Source of the DNA: Planctomycetales bacterium
Lineage (GTDB): Bacteria > Planctomycetota > Planctomycetia > Isosphaerales > Isosphaeraceae
Assembly (NCBI GenBank): GCA_027459775.1
Contig: DAIDHE010000284.1
Span: 1-35,303 of the forward strand
DNA length: 35,303 nt
Direction of reading: 5' to 3'
The notes beneath the pieces are model-generated. The model was not told the DNA's origin. It worked only from the letters and a program-made list of their open reading frames with translations, and ran no database searches. The position numbers and the translations under genes were made by a program. This document shows positions 24,601 to 31,248 of the stretch, piece by piece (within the stretch, counting starts at the first letter, position 1; each line of letters starts with the position of its first letter).

Positions 24601-27600
24601 CGACAACACCGCCGGTCAGGGGGGCGACGTTTCGCAAACCACTCCCGCGCTCGTCGAAGCGGTGAATTCCCTCTTCGCCAGCTCGTCGACCACCGCGACC
24701 GCCCCGGATTTCAGCGGGACCGTCGCGTTCAGCGACCACAACCTGGTCGACAACACCTCGGGCGCCAGCGGCTTCAGCTCGGCGAATGGAGATGTGCTCA
24801 ATGTCGCCGCCGACCTGGCCCCTCTGGGCAACCATGGCGGCCCGCTCGAGACCATGCCTCCGCTTCCTGGCAGCCCGGCCATCAATGCCGGCGACAGCGG
24901 CGTCCTCACGGCCGAAACCATCCCAAACCTGGCCGCCTTCTGGCAAGGCAACGGCAACGCCAACGACGCCACCGGCGCCAACGACGCCACCCTCGCCGGG
25001 GGTGCGACCTATGGACCCGGCGATGGCGGAACCACCGCATTCGCCCTCAACGGAACTTCGAGCTACGTTCAAACCGCCCCGAACCCCGCCAACCTTTCCA
25101 TCGAATCGAACTTTTCGGTCTCCGCGATTGTAAACCCGACCGCGCTGACCAACGACAGCGTCATCATTGACAAGACCGAAGGCAGCAATCAGGTCAATTA
25201 TCGGTTCGGACTCTACGGCAACGGGACGCTCTATTTCTGGAACGGCACGAGCGCGGTGTTTTCCAACGGCTCGGTCCCGACCAACACCTTTTCCCAGGTC
25301 GGCTTCACACTGTCCAGCAACGGCGTGTTGAACTTTTACATCAACGGCCAACTCGATTCCACGCAAAACATTGACTTCGGAGCGATGAACAACGCCCCGG
25401 TCTGGCTCGGCCACGACCCCAACGGCGGCTATTTCCAGGGGACGATCCAGGATGTGGCGGTCTACAACCGCATCTTGACGCCGGCTCAGATGAATCTGCT
25501 GGCCAGCCCCTCCACGGCCACCCAGACCGGCGGTCCGACCGGCATCCCCGGCCTCGTCAGCCTGATCGGCGTCCAAGGGGGTTCCGTGCAAGATCTTACC
25601 GGCTCCAACAGCCCCACCGCGAGCTCCAGCGTCACTTATGGACCCGGAATCGTGGGCCAGGCGATCGAGTTCGACGGCACGAGCGCGGTCGTCTCCATCG
25701 CCGACAACCCCGCGCTCGACACCCCGGCCTTCTCCATCGGCGGCTGGTTCAACGTGGCCTCCGCCCCCGCGACCGGCGCAGTCGCCATCCTGGCGAGCAA
25801 GTCCGACAACGCGGGGAGCGGCTGGACTCTCGAAATCAACAGCAATCTCACGCCGATCTTCACCCCCACCTCGCCCAACAACGTCGTCGTCCCCGCGACG
25901 TCGACGGTGCCGCTCGCGCTCAACACCTGGTATTACATCGCCGCGACTTTCGACGGCACGAACGCGACCCTGTACATCGACGGCGCGCTCGTCGCGACCG
26001 CTCCGCTGGCGACGGGATACGCCACGACGCCGCAACCGCTCGTGCTGGGCGCGTCCAGCACGCCCAGCGGCGATTCTTTCGACGGCGCCATCGACAACTT
26101 CGCATTCTTCAACGTCGCGCTCACCAGCTTCCAGGTCCGCTCGTTGGAGGTCTCGGGCTCGATCGGCGCGGCGACCACCCAGACCGGCGGTCCGACCAGC
26201 GTCCCCGGCCTCGTCAGCCTGATCGGCGTCCAAGGGGGCTCGGCGCAAGATCTTACCGGCGCCAATGCCCCGACCGCGAACTCGAGCGTCACCTACGGCC
26301 CTGGAATCGTGGGCCAGGCGATCGAGTTCAACGGTACGAGCGCGGCCGTCTCCATCGCCGACAACCCCTCGCTCGACACCCCGGCCTTCTCCATCGGCGG
26401 CTGGTTCAACGTGGCATCCGCCCCCGCGACCGGCGCCGTCGCCGTCCTGGCGGGCAAGTCCGACAACGCGGGCAGCGGCTGGACGCTCGAGATTAACAGC
26501 GATCTGATGCCGAGCTTCACTCTCGCCTCGCCCAGCTCGACCGCCGTCTCCGCGACCTCGACGGTGCCGCTCTCGCTCAACACCTGGTACTACATCGCTG
26601 CCACCTTTGACGGCGCCAACGCGACTCTGTACATCAACGGCGCGCCCGTCGCGACTTCTTACTTGTCGACGGGATACGCCACGACGTCACAACCCTTCGT
26701 GCTTGGCGCTTCCAGCTCGCCCAGCGGCGATTACTTCAGCGGCGCCATCGACGACTTCGCTTTTTACAACGTCGCGCTCACCACCGCCCAGGTCGGCGCT
26801 CTCAGCGTCACCGCCGCGTCCGGCGACCAAGCCCCGTTCACCTCTGGACTGGCCGATTTCTACGCCGCTCAGGGGAACACGCTCGACAACGTGGGGAGCA
26901 ACAACGGCACGATCTCGCAGGGGGTCGGCTACACCCCGGGCGTCGTCGGCCAGGCGTTCAACTTCAATGGAAACGGGAGCTACATCGACCTGGGAACGGG
27001 CCCCGACATCGTCGGCACGGGCGCCTTCGCGGTGGCCGCCTGGGTGAACACCAGCACGACGGGAACCGAATTCATCCTCAACCAGCGCGACCCCAACAAT
27101 TACAATGGCGAGTACGTGCTGGCCCTCGTCAATGGACAGATCAACTTCTGGGTGTATGGCAATTCCCAGTATGACGTCAATCTCACGACCAACAAAACGG
27201 TCAACGACGGCCAGTGGCATCTGATCGTCGCCCAGCGGCAGGCCGACGGCGCCGGTCAGATCTACGTCGACGGCGTCCTCGCCGCGTCCGGGACCGGCAC
27301 GCCCGTCCCCTTGATCGGCGGCGTCCACGTTTACATCGGCGAGGACGTCCGCGACGCGGTCGACGTCGGCCCGAGTTCCACCAATAACTATATGGGTGCG
27401 CTTGAAGGTGTGCAAATCTACAACACGGCCCTCACGCCCGGTCAGATCTCGAATCTGCAAACCTCGCTCGGCCAGCAGATCACGGCCACGACCGATCAGC
27501 GCGGCTTGCCGAGGCTGACGCAGGGCGGGCTGGATATCGGCGCCGTCGAGTATCAATACGACCTATCCCTCACGGGGAGCGCGCCCTCGTCCGTGCCGGC

Positions 27601-28612
27601 CAGCGGGGTGGTCGAGTACACTCTGACCGCGACCAACAACGGGCCGGACTCGGTGGCCGGCGCCACCCTCACCGACACGCTCCCGCTGGGAGTCGACTTC
27701 CAGTCGATCAGCGTTCCGGCGGGCTGGACCGTGTACGCGCCGGCCGTCGGTCAAGCGGGCCTGGTCACGGTCACCGTCTCGGACGGATCGAGCTTTCCGT
27801 CCGGTGGCGTCGCCCAGTTCACCCTGACCGGCTCGGTCATGAGCGCGGCCTTGAACAATACCTACATCGACAATACCGCGGTGATCGGCCCCAGCATCGC
27901 GGAAGCCACGCCGCTGGACAGCAGCCTGACGCTCGTGACCGACGTTCCCAACGGACTGGGCCTGCTCTCCCAGCCCGCGACGGCCACGATCGGACGACCG
28001 CTGAGCCCCGCGCTCGTCTTCAACGTGGTCGACAACTCGAACAACACGGTCGTGACCGACAACACCCAACTGGTCACACTGGCGATCGCGAGTGGGCCGG
28101 CGGGCGCGATTCTGTCCGGCACGACGACTGTCCGCGTGGTCGACGGCGTGGCAACATTCACCAATGTTTCGGTGAACATGGCGGGAACCTACGTCCTGGT
28201 CGCCGTGGGAGGAGATCTGACCCCGATCGACACCAACCCGATCGAGGTCGCCCCGGTCGCGATCGGCCGGGGAATCGCCATCCATCGCGAGCCCTTGCAT
28301 GAGATCCGGCGAATTCGCCACGGGCGGGCGCGAACCGAGCTCGCGCTTGAGAGGATCGTGATCGACAAGACCAGCCGCCACGCCTGGAAAGGGCCGATCG
28401 GGATTCAGGTCGACGGCCTCGCGCCGGGCGAAACCCTCGCGAACGCGAGCGGGATCAACGACGGATCGCCGTATCGCGACGTCGTGATTAGCGGCAAGGC
28501 GCTCGCGCCTCATCGCGAGCGAGTCGTGAACCTCGATTTCACCATCAGCGGTATACGCGAGCGGGGGTTGCAACGCATTTACAAGAACATCGAGTTGTTC
28601 TTGGGCCTGTGA
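18641..28612 (+). CDS. Giant modular extracellular protein (beta repeats, DUF11, beta-helix, four LamG-like domains)
   Basis: 3323 aa. The Arg/Lys-rich N-terminus ends in LEDRIAPA (residues 36-43), a planctomycetal motif seen at the start of large exported proteins. Then come about eight beta repeats of roughly 66-75 aa with the core GLVMQGGS...DA...IAGLTI (about 230-755); a long beta-rich region; a DUF11-like domain (about 1640-1730); a right-handed beta-helix of the DDGPGSLRASLAAAENGDTI type (about 1764-2087) reaching SPAINAGDSG; four LamG/concanavalin-like domains (about 2092-2943); the beta-helix closing motif TTDQRGLPR...DIGAVEYQ; a second DUF11 (about 2973-3070); an Ig-like segment; and a basic C-terminal beta domain (GLAPGETLANASG). 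It is probably a secreted or surface adhesion or matrix protein. No PEP-CTERM or LPXTG was seen. The ATG at 18641 has GAGAAAG upstream and sits just before the typical N-terminus. Confidence 0.85.
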   Translation: MLKHRPLSPSRSGSRRQRALLRTKQRLYRGMRVESLEDRIAPAVQYFSGLEFMTSGAFSVNNNVVTSSSPVEVGVSPASSASFAPLVLLQSGVEFNSTDATGTFTTPPSGATGGAVSAYAGGSTVPLLDTHSHTFEAPALLSSSYDVLPTTDVNSANLGVAGGDLSVTALRFNGAELDVQGNLSFQDFSGLTLAVGNTNDVALSSSGVSLSGLSVSISGPTKFTEAGLAFTASNLQVSYSSTNNTFDLSGSANLAAANTTFDLTLGSASSPGLVIQNGALASLDASVTSDITIAKQTFTINNMTLQATAGSNVTVTGTVSFGVDVAGTTETIDLNLGTTGSGAQPGLVIDQATGALVSFDAAVNTNLTVAGFQITAKDLTIAYQSASQDFEVSGTASFALGGSNVDIMLGNGTTTNPGGLFISGGSLTMLEATLDSNIDVAGMSINTNGLTVDYNATNDDLVVTGTTTFTLASSKIGITLGDAKGPGLVMQGGSVTSFDATLNADITVAGLTITTTGLTVDYSADSLIVTGQASFTLAGSSVTIMLGDAKGPGLVMQGGSVQDLDASITSSIVIAGLTITTNQLGIQYASASSGNTLVISGSASFAAAGATVDIALGDNSASDPGGIVITGGSLTQLDASITGMFDMLGITFQANDLTFEYQASGSFEVYGGVSISSSFLDFSTQLGNEQTPGITIQGTTLETLNIAVSGGFNLFGFDVQANGLSISYAQSTSELEISGGIMIDFTNVFEVSAAITQGGLFINTSTGALSLPSTGLQITASATLGPFSIQDLMISFSEGSGGVNFSASGDVQLPGGFGVDLTQLVVQNGQLVDIGVAEDSRIPIGDTGFFLDSLSGSLENLNNISQLQVSASASLTFGPGINIPSMGPFFAGASNAALVSATGSITVSASQLDLTGSVSLMAGLLGQGSASLDLDWATGVYMVSGDFSMYDGVFNFGGSMTFTSAGDITLLAMASVNVPPQVPFIGGDSLGSINFFLQYEPGQPLTQDVAAAWTTFSILSYSFTIGFEVDFQGDLSIVNGNNVAGFIAAASPANQPSVYQNTFSVPTGPQSSGAVPTIEQIAVSSPILDGAYPTTPETANNVSSPDFGAVENFAYADFSLPQSDVILSTLTFTLTVTTTSGVVDLGNGSFNSNGQFVFTPNGTQAVVPTSATLDANGLLQLDFAGGVPITWESSSISANYDVAGAYFELDQLSSSGASTLVADYSIDPVTNSPNNLPQPAASVDLVASASAVPGVFGNTDQSNVVTKYTLAAGPAVPQTVSFTVYQGSTLLGSGYFDAAGYLHFLPNGDPPIQPVSGLLGVYPDGEGYLSLSWPSSPNGTAINVQYATPANRVIEMPIPSGSSSSSSSNSTQYVIKLISDSPLPADQQPMFSEQTLYQAPTVSFAPGSVALSPTGVLSGTLLANAYTPNAQLSYDTSTTVSLYYSTDNEATNGTLISTYDYSAFTNNGSSSPRSYQFSWPGLVNLPAGSYYLYAIINDGQNQPVMTSSVGPFDEASPTPLLSGPSYLPLASVSGIETGVFSTGTNTALGVSTNFTTPVTVSLGVTNGNLVLGTAAPASSIVATYPSAAAAVAALNGLIFQADGTFSNTATLTYTVNTSENGVSYTASESIPLLTPNTPIVVYQSVDTTIPSSPNEFNLTVTAVNQPNQPDGQDATGVQVLDALSPGLSVVSWSASQGSFDPSTGIWSVGDLPTTGANSSTLTLVLQAAESTQGSTMTSSVEASSDLYVYPASNATNVTAIRRPHPITITVSNLNDDGPGSLRASLAAAENGDTIRFAPGLAGTIALTSGELLVNQDVSLIGPTNATGGPAIVISGSQASRVFDIEGGTAGVDVTIQNLVIENGSAISSSPNVASAGGGLLVNDAGGSVTLTNVLISGNNAQGSMTTPAQGGGVAFLGGTGVFANDTFSSNDALAAVGGESLGGAIALAAGNLSLLTSTVAGNSAVGGQGGGVDASGGVLTLSGDTLADNTAGQGGDVSQTTPALVEAVNSLFASSSTTATAPDFSGTVAFSDHNLVDNTSGASGFSSANGDVLNVAADLAPLGNHGGPLETMPPLPGSPAINAGDSGVLTAETIPNLAAFWQGNGNANDATGANDATLAGGATYGPGDGGTTAFALNGTSSYVQTAPNPANLSIESNFSVSAIVNPTALTNDSVIIDKTEGSNQVNYRFGLYGNGTLYFWNGTSAVFSNGSVPTNTFSQVGFTLSSNGVLNFYINGQLDSTQNIDFGAMNNAPVWLGHDPNGGYFQGTIQDVAVYNRILTPAQMNLLASPSTATQTGGPTGIPGLVSLIGVQGGSVQDLTGSNSPTASSSVTYGPGIVGQAIEFDGTSAVVSIADNPALDTPAFSIGGWFNVASAPATGAVAILASKSDNAGSGWTLEINSNLTPIFTPTSPNNVVVPATSTVPLALNTWYYIAATFDGTNATLYIDGALVATAPLATGYATTPQPLVLGASSTPSGDSFDGAIDNFAFFNVALTSFQVRSLEVSGSIGAATTQTGGPTSVPGLVSLIGVQGGSAQDLTGANAPTANSSVTYGPGIVGQAIEFNGTSAAVSIADNPSLDTPAFSIGGWFNVASAPATGAVAVLAGKSDNAGSGWTLEINSDLMPSFTLASPSSTAVSATSTVPLSLNTWYYIAATFDGANATLYINGAPVATSYLSTGYATTSQPFVLGASSSPSGDYFSGAIDDFAFYNVALTTAQVGALSVTAASGDQAPFTSGLADFYAAQGNTLDNVGSNNGTISQGVGYTPGVVGQAFNFNGNGSYIDLGTGPDIVGTGAFAVAAWVNTSTTGTEFILNQRDPNNYNGEYVLALVNGQINFWVYGNSQYDVNLTTNKTVNDGQWHLIVAQRQADGAGQIYVDGVLAASGTGTPVPLIGGVHVYIGEDVRDAVDVGPSSTNNYMGALEGVQIYNTALTPGQISNLQTSLGQQITATTDQRGLPRLTQGGLDIGAVEYQYDLSLTGSAPSSVPASGVVEYTLTATNNGPDSVAGATLTDTLPLGVDFQSISVPAGWTVYAPAVGQAGLVTVTVSDGSSFPSGGVAQFTLTGSVMSAALNNTYIDNTAVIGPSIAEATPLDSSLTLVTDVPNGLGLLSQPATATIGRPLSPALVFNVVDNSNNTVVTDNTQLVTLAIASGPAGAILSGTTTVRVVDGVATFTNVSVNMAGTYVLVAVGGDLTPIDTNPIEVAPVAIGRGIAIHREPLHEIRRIRHGRARTELALERIVIDKTSRHAWKGPIGIQVDGLAPGETLANASGINDGSPYRDVVISGKALAPHRERVVNLDFTISGIRERGLQRIYKNIELFLGL
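20078..20322 (+). repeat. Recent internal duplication in the beta-repeat region
   Basis: An identical stretch of 47 bp occurs at 20078-20124 and 20276-20322, a period of 198 bp (66 aa). Both copies encode LGDAKGPGLVMQGGSV. Neighbouring repeats share only the protein pattern, so these two units were duplicated or converted recently. Confidence 0.85.
25520..26810 (+). repeat. Tandem duplication of a LamG-like domain, period 657 bp
   Basis: Units start at 25520 and 26177 (both ACCCAGACCGGCGGTCCGAC), a period of 657 bp (219 aa). The protein copies are nearly identical (SVTYGPGIVGQAIEF, DTPAFSIGGWFNVASAPATG, LNTWYYIAATFDG), with differences spread over the unit. The two other LamG domains of the gene are much more distant. 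Confidence 0.88.
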
Positions 28613-28631
28613 GAGGCCATGGAACCGCGTA

Positions 28632-28656
28632 CAAATCAATGGATCAGGTTGATTTG
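28632..28656 (+). terminator. First hairpin after the giant gene
   Basis: Perfect 8-bp stem CAAATCAA (28632-28639) with TTGATTTG (28649-28656), 9-nt loop, 20 bp after the stop codon. It is AT-rich and not followed by a T run. Confidence 0.4.
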
Positions 28657-28658
28657 AG

Positions 28659-28687
28659 AGGGCGAATGGCGTCATTCCATTCGCCTT
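28659..28687 (+). terminator. Second hairpin after the giant gene, terminator-like
   Basis: Perfect 9-bp GC-rich stem GGCGAATGG (28661-28669) with CCATTCGCC (28677-28685), 7-nt loop, extendable to 11 bp with a G-U and an A-T pair. Only two T follow, so it would be a U-poor terminator or an RNA 3'-end stabiliser. Confidence 0.5.
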
Positions 28688-28859
28688 GGACCACGGCGGG
28701 GGTCGATTCGACCCAGGCGAGTCGCTCATCGCTGATCTCGCTCCCGGTATCGAGGAACAGCGGAGTGACGGAGAGAGGAAGGCCAGGCAGTGAAGACTTG
28801 AATGCTTGGTTGGAGTCTGCTAGCACGCGTGAGCCTGTCGAGGAGACCTTCCGAGGACG

Positions 28860-29090
28860 ATGGCGCGCGCCCGGTCGACCCTTCGGTCACTCGCTGGTAT
28901 CACGGCGCCACGCGGCGAGTGCGGCGAGCCTTCCTGCTTGACGAAGGATCGAAAGACCACAAACCATGGATCGAGAATCGGATCGTCGAGTACAGCGGGC
29001 GGGTCTTCCGCGTCGGGAAGGCGTCGATCTCGCACGAGCTGGCGGCGCTGTTCGAGCGGCTCGGGACCAGCGCCGTGACGATGAAGACAG
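28860..29090 (+). pseudogene. Remnant of a REP-associated tyrosine (Y1/IS200-like) transposase
   Basis: ATG GCG CGC GCC at 28860 gives the usual MARA start in one frame, then the homology continues in another frame: DPSVTRWYHGATRRVRRAFL and DEGSKDHKPWIENRI. These families begin with DPxVTRWYHCVTRCVRRAFL. After ENRI the sequence jumps to EYSGRVFRVGKASISHELAA and LFERLG, which resembles the far C-terminal part of the same proteins. The catalytic HxH and Tyr region is missing. It is a dead copy with a frameshift near 28872 and a large internal deletion. The family call is from memory of its N-terminus. Confidence 0.5.
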
Positions 29091-29118
29091 ATCATGGACC
29101 CTCCGCATTCTCGACTGA

Positions 29119-29985
29119 CTATCGCGCCCCCTCGGGTCCGATTTCGGCTTCGAGGGCTTTGACGGCTTCGCGGAGGGGCTCGCTGTAGGGGGTGATTCGC
29201 AGGGCCTGGCGGAGGGTTTCGAGGGCCTCGCGGGGTCGGTTCAGGCCGAGCTGGCACTTGGCGAGCCCCGAGATCGCGCCGAAATGAACGGGGTTGCGTT
29301 TGAGCGTCTCGCGGCAGTCGCGGGCGCTTTCGGCCAGGCGGCCTTGCATGTAATAGGCGAGCGCCCGCTGGTTGTAGGCTTCGGCGAAACTGGGCGCGGC
29401 CGCGACGAGCTGGTTGGCCTGGCTGACGGCTTGATCGAGCCGTCCCAGGCCGATCAGGTCCCGTACGGCCTCGAGGGTGGCGTTGTTTTCGGGGGTGTCC
29501 GCGCGGAACCAGAGCGACCAGAGGGCGTCCTCGGCCATGCTTCGCACGCCGGGGTCGGGGTCGCGGAGGGCGCGGCCGAGGGTCTTGTTACTGGTCCCAA
29601 ACCGGCCCTCGAGCCCGAGCGCCAGCACCGCCCCGCGCCGGGCCAGGGCGTCGGGTGAGTCGGCGAGGATGCGGTCGAGGGTTCCTTCGCTATAGCGGGC
29701 GGTCACTCGGCCACGGAAGGCATCCAGATCGCGGTCGGCGAGAAACGCATTGAAGTAGACGACCAGAAGAGGACTGCCGTGCGCTTCACCCATGCTCAAG
29801 ACTCCGAAGCTTGATCGAAAGCTGGCTTCCGTGTTGGGACCGAACGCCCCGGCCTCGCGACCGGGATCGATGCCGGCCGCCGCGGCCGCGAATGCGAATG
29901 CGCGAATCCAAACGGACGCCTTCCGGGCCAGGCGGATCGGGATCACGCCACGGTCGCGAGGACGGTCGCCTGGGGGATTCCTCAC
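29119..29985 (-). CDS. HEAT/TPR repeat protein, probably exported
   Basis: 288 aa. The N-terminal half has a HEAT-like segment (DALARRGAVLALGLEG, then GRALRDPDPGVRSMAEDALW). The C-terminal half has about three TPR units (LGRLDQAVSQANQLVAAAPS, AEAYNQRALAYYMQGRLAES, PREALETLRQALRITP). Such proteins are protein-interaction scaffolds; no enzyme motif is present. I kept the GTG at 29985 because GAGGAG lies 7 bp upstream and residues 20-45 include a positive then hydrophobic stretch (KASVWIRAFAFAAAAAG) like a signal peptide. An ATG at 29793, with GGAG 9 bp upstream, would give a 224-aa cytoplasmic protein. It lies 212 bp downstream of birA in the same direction and may or may not be in that operon. 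Confidence 0.7.
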   Translation of the reverse strand: MRNPPGDRPRDRGVIPIRLARKASVWIRAFAFAAAAAGIDPGREAGAFGPNTEASFRSSFGVLSMGEAHGSPLLVVYFNAFLADRDLDAFRGRVTARYSEGTLDRILADSPDALARRGAVLALGLEGRFGTSNKTLGRALRDPDPGVRSMAEDALWSLWFRADTPENNATLEAVRDLIGLGRLDQAVSQANQLVAAAPSFAEAYNQRALAYYMQGRLAESARDCRETLKRNPVHFGAISGLAKCQLGLNRPREALETLRQALRITPYSEPLREAVKALEAEIGPEGAR

Positions 29986-30197
29986 GAGCTGACTCCTCGG
30001 GCCCAGCCCGTCTCCTCCAGCGGAACTCGCCTCGCCTCTCGTTCAACCCCTGCTGGCGCGATGAGCCGACCGGGCGGGGAGGGGATGACAAGGCCAATCG
30101 ACCCCTCCGCGGCGCGCGCGTGCGGGTCGACCAACCAGGGCGCTGGGCGCGTCTCACTCCACGCAAGTCTAGCACCGAGCGAGTCGCCACGCCACGA
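29986..30197. other. Gap between birA and the HEAT/TPR gene
   Basis: 212 bp with no gene, no clear promoter and no hairpin with a T run. It leaves open whether the HEAT/TPR gene is transcribed with birA. Confidence 0.4.
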
Positions 30198-31244
30198 TCA
30201 ATCGCCCCTCCGCTCGCGGATCGAAAGTACCTGCGCGAACGGGATCGTGGTGAGAACACCTTCACCTCGTTCGCTCGAGTTCTCGGGTTCGAGCCCAGGC
30301 GTTGAGCACAGAATAAGGCCCGTCTCGGGGTCGAGGTTGACGAGGACGCCGGTCAGGGTCTCGAGCGGGGTCGCGATCTCGACCTGACGGCCCATGTGCT
30401 CGCACCGCGATCGCCAGGCGCTCGTGAGTGGAAGCGGGCCCTGGGCGAGGCTCGCGTCATACCAATAATCGAGCCGGCGGATGAGCCGCCGCGCGACCTC
30501 GGAGCGGTCGACCGGGCGGCCGTGCTCGATCTGGATCGAGGTCGCGACCTCGCGAAGGTCGGGGGGAAGCTGGTCGTGAGCGATGTTGACGTTGAGCCCG
30601 ACCCCGAGGACGACCGCGCCTGCGACTCCGCGCTCGACGAGCACGCCGGCGATTTTCCGGCCCGCCACGCGGACGTCGTTGGGCCACTTGATCGAGGGTT
30701 CGCACGGGGTCCAGGCGGCCGTGGTTTCCGCCGTCGCCACCGCGGCGAGCGTGGTCAACCATGCCAGGCCCGCGGCCGGATCGCCGGCGGAAACCAGCCC
30801 TGGCGGAGGAAAGAGCAGTACCGACATCAGGATCGACGACCGCGTGGGGGCGATCCAGGCTCGGCCTCTGCGCCCGCGCCCGCGCGTTTGATCCTCGGCG
30901 AGGACCACGAGCCCTTCGTTCGACGTCGAGCCGCTCGCCTGGCTGGCGAGATCGTTGGTCGACGAGACCCTGTTCCAGACCGCGATCCTGCGCCCGATCC
31001 AGCGGGTTCCCAGGTCGTGTTCGATCTGATCAGGGCAAAGGCGTGGGGCGGGGCCTTCGTAAGTGAAGCGGCCCAGGTCGTCGCGCCCAATCTGGTATCC
31101 AAAGCCGATCAGGGCGTCGAGGTCGCGCGCGGCCTGCGCGGGATCGTCGCCGAGATCGTCGGGCGCGACGAATGACTCGCCCGCCGCCTTGAGCCGCATG
31201 AGCAGGTCGATGTTCAGGAGTGGTGGATCGCCGGGAAAGGACAC
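30198..31244 (-). CDS. birA: Biotin--[acetyl-CoA-carboxylase] ligase
   Basis: 348 aa. Attaches biotin to the carrier domain of acetyl-CoA carboxylase through biotinyl-AMP. Catalytic motifs are SSTND (94-98), GRGRRGRAW (122-130, the biotinyl-AMP loop), KWPNDV (186-191), GRKIAGVLVE (195-204) and GVGLNVN (214-220), followed by a C-terminal SH3-like domain. The first 70 residues resemble a winged-helix domain (LLMRLKAAGE...DLDALIGFGYQI), so it may also act as a biotin-responsive repressor, as in the two-function BirA type. The start is GTG at 31244, only 4 bp after the nadC stop, suggesting translational coupling. An ATG 15 codons later would cut into the helix-turn-helix. Confidence 0.93.
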   Translation of the reverse strand: MSFPGDPPLLNIDLLMRLKAAGESFVAPDDLGDDPAQAARDLDALIGFGYQIGRDDLGRFTYEGPAPRLCPDQIEHDLGTRWIGRRIAVWNRVSSTNDLASQASGSTSNEGLVVLAEDQTRGRGRRGRAWIAPTRSSILMSVLLFPPPGLVSAGDPAAGLAWLTTLAAVATAETTAAWTPCEPSIKWPNDVRVAGRKIAGVLVERGVAGAVVLGVGLNVNIAHDQLPPDLREVATSIQIEHGRPVDRSEVARRLIRRLDYWYDASLAQGPLPLTSAWRSRCEHMGRQVEIATPLETLTGVLVNLDPETGLILCSTPGLEPENSSERGEGVLTTIPFAQVLSIRERRGD

Positions 31245-31248
31245 TGGC

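Noticed and set aside
22592-26248. 1218-codon open frame on the minus strand inside the giant gene
   Set aside because: It is Arg/Gly/Asp/Val-rich with no domain, exactly antisense to recognisable DUF11, beta-helix and LamG domains. High GC content makes such mirror frames long.
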